Shown here one piece after another: positions 8,646 through 14,789 of a stretch of DNA of 14,789 bases. The notes under the pieces were generated by a model that saw only the letters and a list, made by a program, of their open reading frames with translations, made no database searches and was not told where the DNA came from. This DNA is from Zelonia costaricensis. Its lineage: Eukaryota; Euglenozoa; Kinetoplastea; Trypanosomatida; Trypanosomatidae. A program made the translations under genes and the position numbers. Positions within the stretch are counted from its first letter, which is position 1; the number at the start of each line of letters is the position of its first letter. The DNA lies in NCBI GenBank assembly GCA_030849075.1, contig JASAOO010002956.1:1-14789 (forward strand), read 5' to 3'.

Positions 8646-9203
8646 AAGAAAGAAAACAACAGCTACAAAAAGAGTGGCACACAGCACTGCTTTTGTGGTG
8701 CTTGTTAGCCTCGCGCAACCAGGGAGAGGGGAGAACAGAGGCGCAAGAAGGTCATACCACGATTTGCGCGGGGAAGGGTGTGCGTGCGTGGGCGCAGTTT
8801 ACCAGAGTCGCTTCGATCGCCTTCACCACAACACCACAAAAGTCGCGCCACGTATGGGGTGTGCAACAGCAAAGCAACTGCTCAGCCCACGACAAACATC
8901 GTGAAAAGAGGCTGTGGGGAATGCTTGGGGTTAAACCTCTGCACTTGATGTCATCATTTTTTTTTTTTCGTTGCCATTCATGGGGTTGACATTCCTTTGC
9001 GTGACTCGAGGCTCTGCTTTTGGTGTTGTTCACGATGAAGGAGGATGTTCTGCGATGCAAGCAAATCACCAATCACGTGCTGAACAACAAACATGTGAGA
9101 GCGCGCGCGTGACAGTGAGAAGAAAAGGAGCAGAGGGAAGCACGCTGCAGCACCGTCGAACCGGTGTCGCAGCTCGCTGCGAGTTTGCGGTGCAGGTGGC
9201 ACT
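8646..9203. other. intergenic region between the WDR7-like gene and the 226-residue gene
   Basis: This 558-base spacer has no credible gene; open frames on both strands have no domain or codon pattern like the neighbours. It contains a run of 12 T at 8957-8968 (A on the transcribed strand). It should hold the 3' UTR of the 226-residue gene and the leader of the WDR7-like gene. Confidence 0.7.
8663..8760 (-). promoter_or_regulatory. probable trans-splice acceptor region of the WDR7-like gene
   Basis: On the minus strand a pyrimidine tract (about 8752-8719) is followed by an AG at 8710-8711. A second short T-rich tract ends in GTAG with the AG at 8663-8664, only about 17 bases before the ATG at 8645. 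Either could be used. If the second is used, nothing upstream of 8662 is translated, which supports an ATG start at 8645 or 8636. Confidence 0.4.
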
Positions 9204-9884
9204 TTAGACGTGGCCACACTGTTCTTGGCCACGCAAGCTCTCGCGAAGCGCAAGAATTCTCTGCACCAGTTCGGCCTTTTCGCGCGATAGGGCGTCCAAG
9301 ACTGCTTCTGCACCCGGCTGGACAGCGTGCTCGGCCTGTGCCGCCGCCCTTTTTGTCTCCACGGACTGCGCGGAAGGCGACAGCGCGTTGCGCGCAAACA
9401 AGCTTGAGACCCTCGTGAAGCCCGCCAGGGAGTCAACGAGGTTGTCCACCCTGAGAGGCAGCGGCGCGACAGGGGCGATGCCCACCTCATAAACGCTGTA
9501 CAGAGCTCGCAGAATCTCGCCGCCCTTTGCCTCGCAAGTCACGTGCATCAGGACCTGGGGAGCTTCGGCGGCTCGCGAGTCTATGCTCTTCTGCAAAAAG
9601 CGCGTGTCTGCGTTGGAGAGCTTGTGTGACGGCGCGCGGCAAATTGTCAGACGACCCACACATTGGACTTCTGGCGGCGCGGTGCACGGGCCGAGTGGGG
9701 CTGCTCCCACAAGCACCACTCCCCGCGTCTCACGCAGCTCTTCGCCGTCAGAGACCTCCCGGATGTTGTGGTACAGGCCGTAAAGCTGGTAGACACATTT
9801 GCGACCGCTTTCACACGCGTAGGCAGCGCTGAGAAAGTGCGCGAGCGTTGTACCGCTGATGTACGTGACACTCAAGGATGACAT
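9204..9884 (-). CDS. conserved-looking hypothetical protein, possibly Abraxas-like MPN fold
   Basis: A 226-residue protein that I do not recognise with certainty. Residues 1-165 look like one compact alpha/beta domain: VTYISGTTLAHFLSAAYA near the start, CVYQLYGLYHNIREV at 30-44, hydrophobic strands at 56-61 and 110-116, and ALYSVYEVG at 127-135. Residues 190-219 form a charged helix (AVLDALSREKAELVQRI) that could be a coiled coil. An N-terminal ISG.T...F start, a C..LY..Y strand and a C-terminal coiled coil are loosely like the Abraxas/FAM175 family, MPN-fold scaffolds that lack the catalytic metal site. I see no metal-binding HxH motif. This resemblance is weak and is inference only. The ATG at 9884 was chosen over the longer open frame because upstream sequence is low-complexity and an AG after a pyrimidine-rich stretch lies at 9931-9932. 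No signal peptide or membrane segment is seen. Confidence 0.8.
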   Translation of the reverse strand: MSSLSVTYISGTTLAHFLSAAYACESGRKCVYQLYGLYHNIREVSDGEELRETRGVVLVGAAPLGPCTAPPEVQCVGRLTICRAPSHKLSNADTRFLQKSIDSRAAEAPQVLMHVTCEAKGGEILRALYSVYEVGIAPVAPLPLRVDNLVDSLAGFTRVSSLFARNALSPSAQSVETKRAAAQAEHAVQPGAEAVLDALSREKAELVQRILALRESLRGQEQCGHV

Positions 9885-10366
9885 GGCGCCACGCTCGACA
9901 CTTTGGCGTTGTGTAAGCCCAAAGAGCCCCCTTTTTTTTTGTTTTGAGCAGCGAGTGGAATGAAATGGCGGCGTTCGCAGAGCAAGGGGCACGGAGAAGG
10001 GAGTGACGACAACGATTCGGCTCGTAAATTGTGCATTTCCTATCGGAAGACGGCAACGGAGGAAGGAGCTAGCTTCCTTTGCCGAGTCGAAGGTGCAACC
10101 GCCTACATGTGGAACGCTTGACTCAAGCCGTTGAGCCACTCTAGCTTCCGGTCCCCTTTTGGGCTATAACACTAGCAGCTTCCAAGCACGTCCCAGCGGC
10201 TCCGTGCATGCAGCCGCGCTTTTACAGAATCAAGGCTACCACGGCGAGCATGGCAGGAAAGGGAGAAAAAACCGAAGGGCTCCGCGCAGCCTCACCCAGC
10301 AAACACAGCAGCCCAGCCCCGTAGCCAACCAAGCAGGCTCTTGTGGCTTCCGCTCGTAGTTGACCC
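9885..10366. other. intergenic region between the 226-residue gene and the CHORD gene
   Basis: This 482-base spacer should hold the 3' UTR of the CHORD gene and the leader of the 226-residue gene. On the minus strand a pyrimidine-rich stretch (about 10012-9950) is followed by an A run and an AG at 9931-9932, a possible splice acceptor. A small inverted repeat and a tRNA-promoter-like pattern lie at 10060-10150 and are treated separately. No supported RNA gene. Confidence 0.65.
10060..10078. repeat. short inverted repeat (6-bp stem, 7-base loop)
   Basis: AGGAAG (10060-10065) and CTTCCT (10073-10078) are complementary around a seven-base loop. The nine bases CTAGCTTCC at 10069-10077 recur directly at 10141-10149, 72 bases on. 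Function unknown; it could be chance in a short spacer. Confidence 0.6.
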
Positions 10367-11257
10367 TTAAAGACGATGTGGTCCGACAGTGCAGCCTGGA
10401 ATTTTGACGAAGTCGTCGAACTCCAAACACTTCTTGCCTGGGCAGCATTTCCAGTACTTGTACGTGTCCCAGAAGACAGGGCCGTCTTTGTGGTAGTGGC
10501 AGGCCGAGTCCGAGTTGTCGGCGACGACGAACTCCTGCGAGCAGCCAAAGTTACGGCACCTGGCCTTCCCGTCCACGATCGCCTGTGGCTCGTTCTGCGC
10601 GAAAGCTGCTCCCTCGAACTCCCGCGGCCCTGTGGTTCGCTTGCCGTCGTGCACGCCGGACGGGGATGAGCTGTTGCAAGCCAGCTGGGACTCGGTGAGG
10701 GGGACGTTGCGCACCTCTTCCTTTGGGAAGGCAAAGGGTTTGTTGGCCGTGCTGTGGCGACCAACGCAGCAGGTGGGGATCTTCTGAAAGCTCTCCCAGT
10801 CAAACGCTTTTTTGCCGGAACAGCATCCCCAGTACTTTTCCAGGTCATGGAAGACTGGCCCCTTAGAGTGGTGCTGGCAGGCATCGTCGGTGTTGTGCTC
10901 CTCCGTGTAGTACCGGTTGCAGCCAAAGTTAGTGCACCGCAGCTCTCCTTCGTGCGTCTCTGCAGCCTTCTCCGGCACCTTATGGAGCACGAAAATGTCG
11001 TTGTAGTCCGAGACACAGCTGGCAATCTTTTCCTGCGGCTTTAGGAAAACTCCCCCGCACCTCATCATCACCTCTTCCTCCGCGGCCTCGATGCCCCGCT
11101 TGGCTTTGAGAGTCTTCAGGAAAAACGTCAAGAGGCGCTCGCACGGGCCGTCGGACCACGAGGCTGGGATATCAATCTTGAGCTTAAATGGTTCTTCGAC
11201 GGCGCTCACCACGTCGCCGTTCACGTTGGTGCCATCGTAGATGCAGTAGACCTTCAT
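10367..11257 (-). CDS. two-CHORD zinc-binding protein (RAR1/CHP-1-like)
   Basis: A 296-residue protein with two complete CHORD domains. CHORD1 uses C108, C113, C127, H130, C145, C146, C163 and H168; CHORD2 uses C234, C239, C253, H256, C271, C272, C289 and H294. Both keep the family spacing C-x4-C-x13-C-x2-H-x14-CC-x16-C-x4-H exactly, so each should bind two zinc ions. CHORD proteins (plant RAR1, animal CHP-1/melusin) act with HSP90 and often SGT1. The protein ends two residues after the last zinc ligand, so it lacks the CS domain that follows in animal homologues and is closer to RAR1. Residues 1-95, before CHORD1, are an extra domain with alternating strands and one helix, ending in DYNDIFVLHK; this may be a ubiquitin-like fold, by inference. 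The ATG at 11257 begins this domain; the longer frame is leader sequence. It is the first gene of the minus-strand unit. Confidence 0.95.
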   Translation of the reverse strand: MKVYCIYDGTNVNGDVVSAVEEPFKLKIDIPASWSDGPCERLLTFFLKTLKAKRGIEAAEEEVMMRCGGVFLKPQEKIASCVSDYNDIFVLHKVPEKAAETHEGELRCTNFGCNRYYTEEHNTDDACQHHSKGPVFHDLEKYWGCCSGKKAFDWESFQKIPTCCVGRHSTANKPFAFPKEEVRNVPLTESQLACNSSSPSGVHDGKRTTGPREFEGAAFAQNEPQAIVDGKARCRNFGCSQEFVVADNSDSACHYHKDGPVFWDTYKYWKCCPGKKCLEFDDFVKIPGCTVGPHRL

Positions 11258-11328
11258 TGCGGCAGTAAGGTCGGAGTTGCGCTCTTTGATTACAAGCGAA
11301 GTACACGGAGGTGGCTTTACTTTTCTGT

Positions 11329-11360
11329 CTGCCGATTCAGAGTGTGAGCAAGGGTAGAAC
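11329..11360 (-). promoter_or_regulatory. probable trans-splice acceptor of the CHORD gene
   Basis: On the minus strand a short pyrimidine-rich stretch (about 11358-11338) is followed by ATCGGCAG, with the AG at 11329-11330, giving a 5' UTR of about 71 bases. Several more AGs follow within 20 bases, so the exact site is uncertain. Confidence 0.4.
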
Positions 11361-11719
11361 GTTCTATATGGCATCGATGTGGGGATCAAGAAGCGCTGAA
11401 GACATTAGTGAAGAGGATAGTGAGCGCAGTTCAGTGCGCAACACGGTGCGGACTGTGCGCCGCTGTGGCAGGCGGTTGCGGCACCGAAGCTGGAGAGCAG
11501 CACGGCGACGCGAAGGTCGTAGCTGCCGGCAATTGTCAGCATACGCTACGCTCACTTGTTTTGCTTTCTCCTTACGCTGAGGCAGCTTCATGGGAGCGTC
11601 TGATCTCAGGTTGGCAGGCGGCGGGAGTGGTCTCAGGGGGGGGTGGAGGGGCGATGCGAAGAGTAAACAGATGAGAAGGGGAAGGAAACCTAGAGGTGCG
11701 AAACGGGTCGTGGGAAGGC

Positions 11720-11731
11720 GGGGGGGGGGGG
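11720..11731 (+). repeat. G12 homopolymer inside a G-rich block
   Basis: Twelve consecutive G bases, preceded within 25 bases by two shorter GGG runs. Another G8 run followed by GGGG lies at 11636-11651. The block of about 100 bases between and around these runs is strongly G-biased on the plus strand and could form a G-quadruplex. Homopolymer length may be affected by sequencing error. Confidence 0.85.
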
Positions 11732-12131
11732 CTGAGTTTGATTTGTGTGGTCTGCTGGAGCGGGACAAGCACAGCGGAAGGCTCGTGAGCCGTGGCGGAA
11801 ATGCAGGAGCCTCTTCTGCACTTCCTGCGCAGCTTTTTCGACTGCTCAGATGCAGCCAAGCGGAACCCACGCGCCGCTGCACGAAAGAAGAAAGCAAAGG
11901 TGAAACGGCCTTTTCCCTTTGAAAGTGCCGTTTGCTCAAATCATGGAGTTTTGAAAGTCAGAAAGGAAAAAAAAAACACAGCGGCTGTCTTGTCCTTTGT
12001 ATTTGCCTCGCGAGCTATAAAATGAAGGCACGCTCCTCACGCACGTGGCGGCTTCGCCACTGCTCCACCGCCGACGATGCTCACCTTCCACCCTCGTTGA
12101 CGTTTCTTTCGTACTTAGCCCTTGCCATTGC

Positions 12132-12170
12132 CACCCCGCCTGTCGCCTCCCTTCTGCGCTTCCATAACAG
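12132..12170 (+). promoter_or_regulatory. probable trans-splice acceptor of the cysteine-rich gene
   Basis: A C/T-rich stretch (12132-12163) is followed by ATAACAG with the AG at 12169-12170. This would give a 5' UTR of about 141 bases ahead of the ATG at 12312. A second candidate, after a shorter T/C tract, has its AG at 12235-12236. Pattern-based inference. Confidence 0.5.
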
Positions 12171-12311
12171 ACAACTACTGTGCCGAAGTCCACTTCAACC
12201 ACATCAACACTCTTGTTTCCGCCGCGCTTCTGACAGACCCTTCCCGCCGCGCATCCAAAACAGCAACCACCGACAAAAAACCTCCGTTCAAAGAGCACAA
12301 ACCTACCCAGA

Positions 12312-12929
12312 ATGATCGCCTCGACCCGCCTGCTATGCGCCGCGCTGCTGGTGGCTGCTGCCCTCTCCATGGGTGTCAGTGCCATCGGCAGCTGCAACAT
12401 CGACATGTGCACGAGCTGGCTGCTGGGTAACTGCGTGTACTGCGCCGACGGCTACTACGCAACGAATGGCACCTGCAAGTCCTGCGAGGCGGACAACTGC
12501 CGCAGCTGCAGCATCGCCGGCCGCTGCACGTCATGCCACGACGGGTATGAGCTAACGTACAAGATGACTGACGGCGACTCGACGTGGTACCCGAAGTACG
12601 GCTACTGCGAGGTCAAGAAGGCGCCGGCCACTTGCAACGACACGCAGTGCACGAGCTGCCTCGCCGGCCGCTGTCTCGCGTGCAAGGCGGGCTACTACGC
12701 GAAGGACGGCGCGTGCGCGTCCTGCGAGGCGGCGCACTGCAAGCACTGCCTCGGCAACGGCCAGTGCATCTTCTGCGAGGGCAACTACTCGCTCGTATAC
12801 CTCAACTTCACCAGTGACGGCGTCGACACTTACAAGTACGGCAAGTGCGTCAACGCCGCCAGCCTCGCCGGCGCCGGGGTGGCGTTCATGGCTGCCGGGC
12901 TAGCGCTGCTCGCGACTTTTGTCGCATGA
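12312..12929 (+). CDS. cysteine-rich GPI-anchored surface protein (surface antigen-like)
   Basis: A 205-residue protein. Residues 1-24 are a clear signal peptide (hydrophobic core ALLVAAALSMGV, likely cleavage near A24). Residues 28-179 carry 23 cysteines arranged as two tandem repeats of 80 residues. Cysteine steps are 5, 8, 3, 11, 3, 5, 3, 6, 3 and 24 in both copies, with shared GYYA, SCEA and G.C..C motifs, resembling furin-like or Giardia VSP-like CxxC modules. N-glycosylation sequons are at N52, N109, N158 and N165. After C179 a short NAAS stretch leads to a hydrophobic C-terminus (VAFMAAGLALLATFVA) with no cytosolic tail, typical of GPI attachment. Similar proteins in Leishmania are labelled surface antigen-like; the function is unknown to me. 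It is the first gene of the plus-strand unit. The ATG is supported by the immediately following signal peptide. Confidence 0.95.
   Translation: MIASTRLLCAALLVAAALSMGVSAIGSCNIDMCTSWLLGNCVYCADGYYATNGTCKSCEADNCRSCSIAGRCTSCHDGYELTYKMTDGDSTWYPKYGYCEVKKAPATCNDTQCTSCLAGRCLACKAGYYAKDGACASCEAAHCKHCLGNGQCIFCEGNYSLVYLNFTSDGVDTYKYGKCVNAASLAGAGVAFMAAGLALLATFVA
12393..12632 (+). repeat. 80-codon cysteine module, copy 1
   Basis: Codes for residues 28-107 of the surface protein, cysteines C28 to C99. It aligns with copy 2 without gaps. At DNA level identity is patchy, but GTCCTGCGAGGCGG (12479-12492) is preserved exactly 240 bases from its partner. The position that is Cys in copy 2 (C116) is Trp here (W36). 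Confidence 0.9.
12633..12848 (+). repeat. 80-codon cysteine module, copy 2
   Basis: Codes for residues 108-179, cysteines C108 to C179, with the same ten cysteine intervals as copy 1 plus an additional cysteine, C116. The conserved GTCCTGCGAGGCGG is at 12719-12732. Codon-level differences between copies are many, so the duplication is old. Confidence 0.9.
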
Positions 12930-14789
12930 AGCAGAGACACACTTTGCGGCTTCGATGACGCCAGCGTTCGCCTCGGGGGTGGACACTGGGTGATCGCTTG
13001 TCGTTCTCTTATTTTGCTCTCCGTTTTCACCCACTACGCTCCTTTTTTTTCGCTCCTCTCTCATTTCCACTCGCGTGCGTGCACTTGGTGTGGCGTGGCT
13101 GCGCTCGGCTTTGGGAGTAACACAGCAGCGTCCTTGGAGGTCTCTCTGTATTCTCACGCTCCGGATTCTGCGTGCAAAATCAGCGCTTGTGCGTGCGCAT
13201 CTTTGCATGCGTTTAGCCGACCACGCCACTCCAGCAAAACCTCGGCGCACTTTCTCCCCTCAAAAATTTAAGCTTCTTTTTTGTTTTCTCTAGCGGCGTT
13301 ATGCCGATCTCAGACAGGTATGTGCACAGCTCCTCTATTATTCTTCAAGTGTGCTTTACAATCTCGTTTTTTCCTTTTTATATGCTGTATGTCCTGGCGC
13401 TCCAAGCGCAGCATGGCTGACAGCTTGGCTTTCACGGCACGAAATCGCAAAGCTGCACTACCTCCTGCTTTCAACTTATGACTGGATAGCGCGGAGGCCA
13501 TCCGTGTGCGTCGCGGAAGGCCACGGGGACTCTGCGATAGCGGGAGCTTGGCCCCATCGCCGCTTCTCGACTCTTTCTGTCTCTCGCATTTTGCCTTGCT
13601 GGCACCACCTCGCCGACAAAGTGAATGCGTTTTTTTTTTTGAAAATGCGAGAGGGAAAGCGAGTTGATGCAGCAAACAGCACACGCGTATCACCTGAAGC
13701 CACACAGTTTCTGTTTTGTGCCGTCGTCAAGCTCTGTTCGACTCTGTCTACCTAGCTTGCAGAACGGCAGGCTCTGCGTGCAATGTCCTGCCCCGACGCC
13801 CGCAGAGCCTTGCCTTGCTTTCTTCGCGGCCGTCGATGGCGCCCGTCACCTGAGTATGCCGCCCACGCGTTTTGATCTCGTTCTCTTTCGTTTCTCTACA
13901 AAGAAGAAGAGTTTTCCCCTTCGCGCGTGTCAGCTTGTTTTTCTTCCACTCATGCAGAATGAAGCGTGTGTCGAGTATATCACATGCAAGGCTGTCTCTC
14001 TCTCTGCTGGAGCGTCACCTCACAACGTCACTACGCTTTCGCATCCGCTACTCGGCTGCTGCGAACTCTGCACCTCACTTGCTCGGTCTTGCGTTTTGCT
14101 CTGCTTGTGCACCCCACGTCGTATCTCTGGCGCTTCAGCAGCGAAGAACCACTTGACGTTGGTACGGCACATGCAATGGATTGCAGGCGGAGACGGTCTG
14201 TGCAGATGGAAGCATGCAGGGCAGGGAAGAGTGAAGCGGTCTGTGTGCTGCAGTGGTGTTTACTGCTGTGTGTGGACGCTGCGAAAACCAGTCTCGCCCA
14301 GCATTGTGACGGCGCTTGCGCGCGACACGCTTGCCTCTTCGGAATCATTCGTACTCTCCTTATCTTTTCGTCTTTGCAGGCTCTTCCTTTCACTCTCATT
14401 TTGTGTTGGCCTTGCTTCTTCTACGCGTACCTTACCCCGGCTGTGCAAAACGCGCGTTCAAGCGGCGCGGGAAACGAAAGCTACAGCTTTGAGCTCTCAT
14501 GTGAGGAGAGTTGACCATTTCGATGCAAGCGCTTCGCACGTTACCCAAGGTGCATTCCTCCGTCGGAGGCCGCCACACTCCAGGCGCGGCAGGGTGGCGC
14601 CAAACGACGTCGTGTGTGCTATTGGGTTCCGTCTCGCGGCACCAGACCGCATTGAGAGCATTATCTGAAGCCTCTCTCGCACTCTCCCGGCTGCTAAACC
14701 CTTCGTTCCTCTCTTCTCGCTATCCCAATGCCACTACCACTGCCTCTCGCCCCTTGTTTGTCTTGCTCCACTGCTCAAAGACAGCAAAG
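12930..14789. other. long non-coding stretch after the surface-protein gene
   Basis: In 1.86 kb I find no credible gene. The longest open frame (13664-14668) is rich in Ser, Leu, Cys and Arg, has no domain, uses codons unlike the GC3-rich neighbours and overlaps equally poor frames. The stretch is lower in GC and T-rich on the plus strand, with T runs at 13043-13050 and 13630-13640, as expected of a long 3' UTR plus spacer. Pyrimidine tracts with following AGs occur near 13870-13956 and at the right end. Confidence 0.65.
14670..14780 (+). promoter_or_regulatory. probable trans-splice acceptor for the next plus-strand gene
   Basis: About 100 C/T-rich bases (14670-14776) are followed by CAAAG with the AG at 14779-14780, then further AGs up to the window end. 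The strength of the tract suggests that a plus-strand gene begins just beyond the right edge. Inferred from pattern. Confidence 0.5.

Larger units (their letters stand above)
11258..12311. promoter_or_regulatory. divergent strand-switch region (probable bidirectional Pol II start)
   Basis: The gene to the left is on the minus strand and the gene to the right on the plus strand, so transcription diverges here. In Leishmania and Trypanosoma such regions are established sites of polymerase II initiation for both polycistrons, marked by histone variants and acetylation. About 1.05 kb carries no credible gene. It holds G runs of 8 (11636-11643) and 12 (11720-11731), an A-rich run at 11968-11977 and a lone TATAAAAT at 12016-12023. 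The left border is the CHORD leader and the right border the surface-protein leader. The role is inferred from gene orientation. Confidence 0.75.

Noticed and set aside
8646..8687. An N-terminal signal anchor on the WDR7-like protein
   Set aside because: The frame start at 8687 is GTG, and the hydrophobic codons come from the T-rich splice-acceptor leader; the first ATG is at 8645.
10078..10150. A tRNA gene on the minus strand
   Set aside because: A-box-like and B-box-like pieces have tRNA-like spacing, but the T stem, anticodon stem and acceptor stem do not pair and no T-run terminator follows.
13664..14668. A 334-codon plus-strand frame in the right-hand stretch
   Set aside because: Composition is Ser/Leu/Cys/Arg with no domain, codon choice is unlike the real genes, and internal starts, polyT runs and pyrimidine tracts fit spacer or UTR sequence. 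A small real gene after the acceptor near 13956 cannot be fully excluded.
1..14789. CRISPR array, insertion sequence, riboswitch, bacterial operon signals
   Set aside because: No regular repeat-spacer pattern, no transposase motif, no Shine-Dalgarno pattern; the gene content and spacer structure are those of a kinetoplastid nuclear genome.

Overview
The window looks like nuclear DNA of a trypanosomatid flagellate, most probably of the Leishmania/Crithidia/Leptomonas group (Leishmaniinae). The support is: six intronless genes on GC-rich codons; five consecutive genes on one strand, then a switch to the opposite strand; intergenic spacers of about 0.5-0.7 kb in which a pyrimidine tract and then an AG precede the start codons, the layout of trans-splicing acceptors; and no bacterial gene signals. 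I cannot name the species.

Layout. Minus-strand unit (transcribed right to left, 11257 to 584): a two-CHORD zinc protein; a 226-residue protein of unknown function; a WDR7/rabconnectin-3-beta-like protein; a 122-residue Pkr1-like membrane protein; and a 1021-residue mitochondrial-type pentatricopeptide repeat (PPR) protein. The left 583 bases hold no gene but carry purine tracts, which read as pyrimidine tracts on the transcribed strand and suggest another minus-strand gene beyond the edge. Plus-strand unit: one small cysteine-rich surface protein at 12312-12929 with a signal peptide and a GPI-type tail. It is followed by 1.86 kb without a credible gene, ending in a strong pyrimidine tract that probably serves the next plus-strand gene. 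Between the two units (about 11258-12311) lies a divergent strand-switch region, the usual place where RNA polymerase II starts in both directions in these organisms. It contains long G runs and a lone TATA-like sequence.

How the genes relate. Trypanosomatid polycistrons usually mix unrelated functions. Here, however, two consecutive genes resemble V-ATPase assembly factors: Pkr1 (ER assembly of the membrane sector) and rabconnectin-3 beta (partner of DMXL/Rav1 in holoenzyme assembly). Both calls rest on remembered family sequences and need a search. The PPR protein points to mitochondrial RNA or ribosome work, the CHORD protein to co-chaperone work, and the cysteine-rich protein to the cell surface. 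I found no tRNA, snRNA, mobile element or CRISPR array that I could support, and no clearly new multi-gene system. The most interesting points are the V-ATPase pair, the exact 80-residue duplication in the surface protein, and the tentative Abraxas-like reading of the unknown 226-residue protein.
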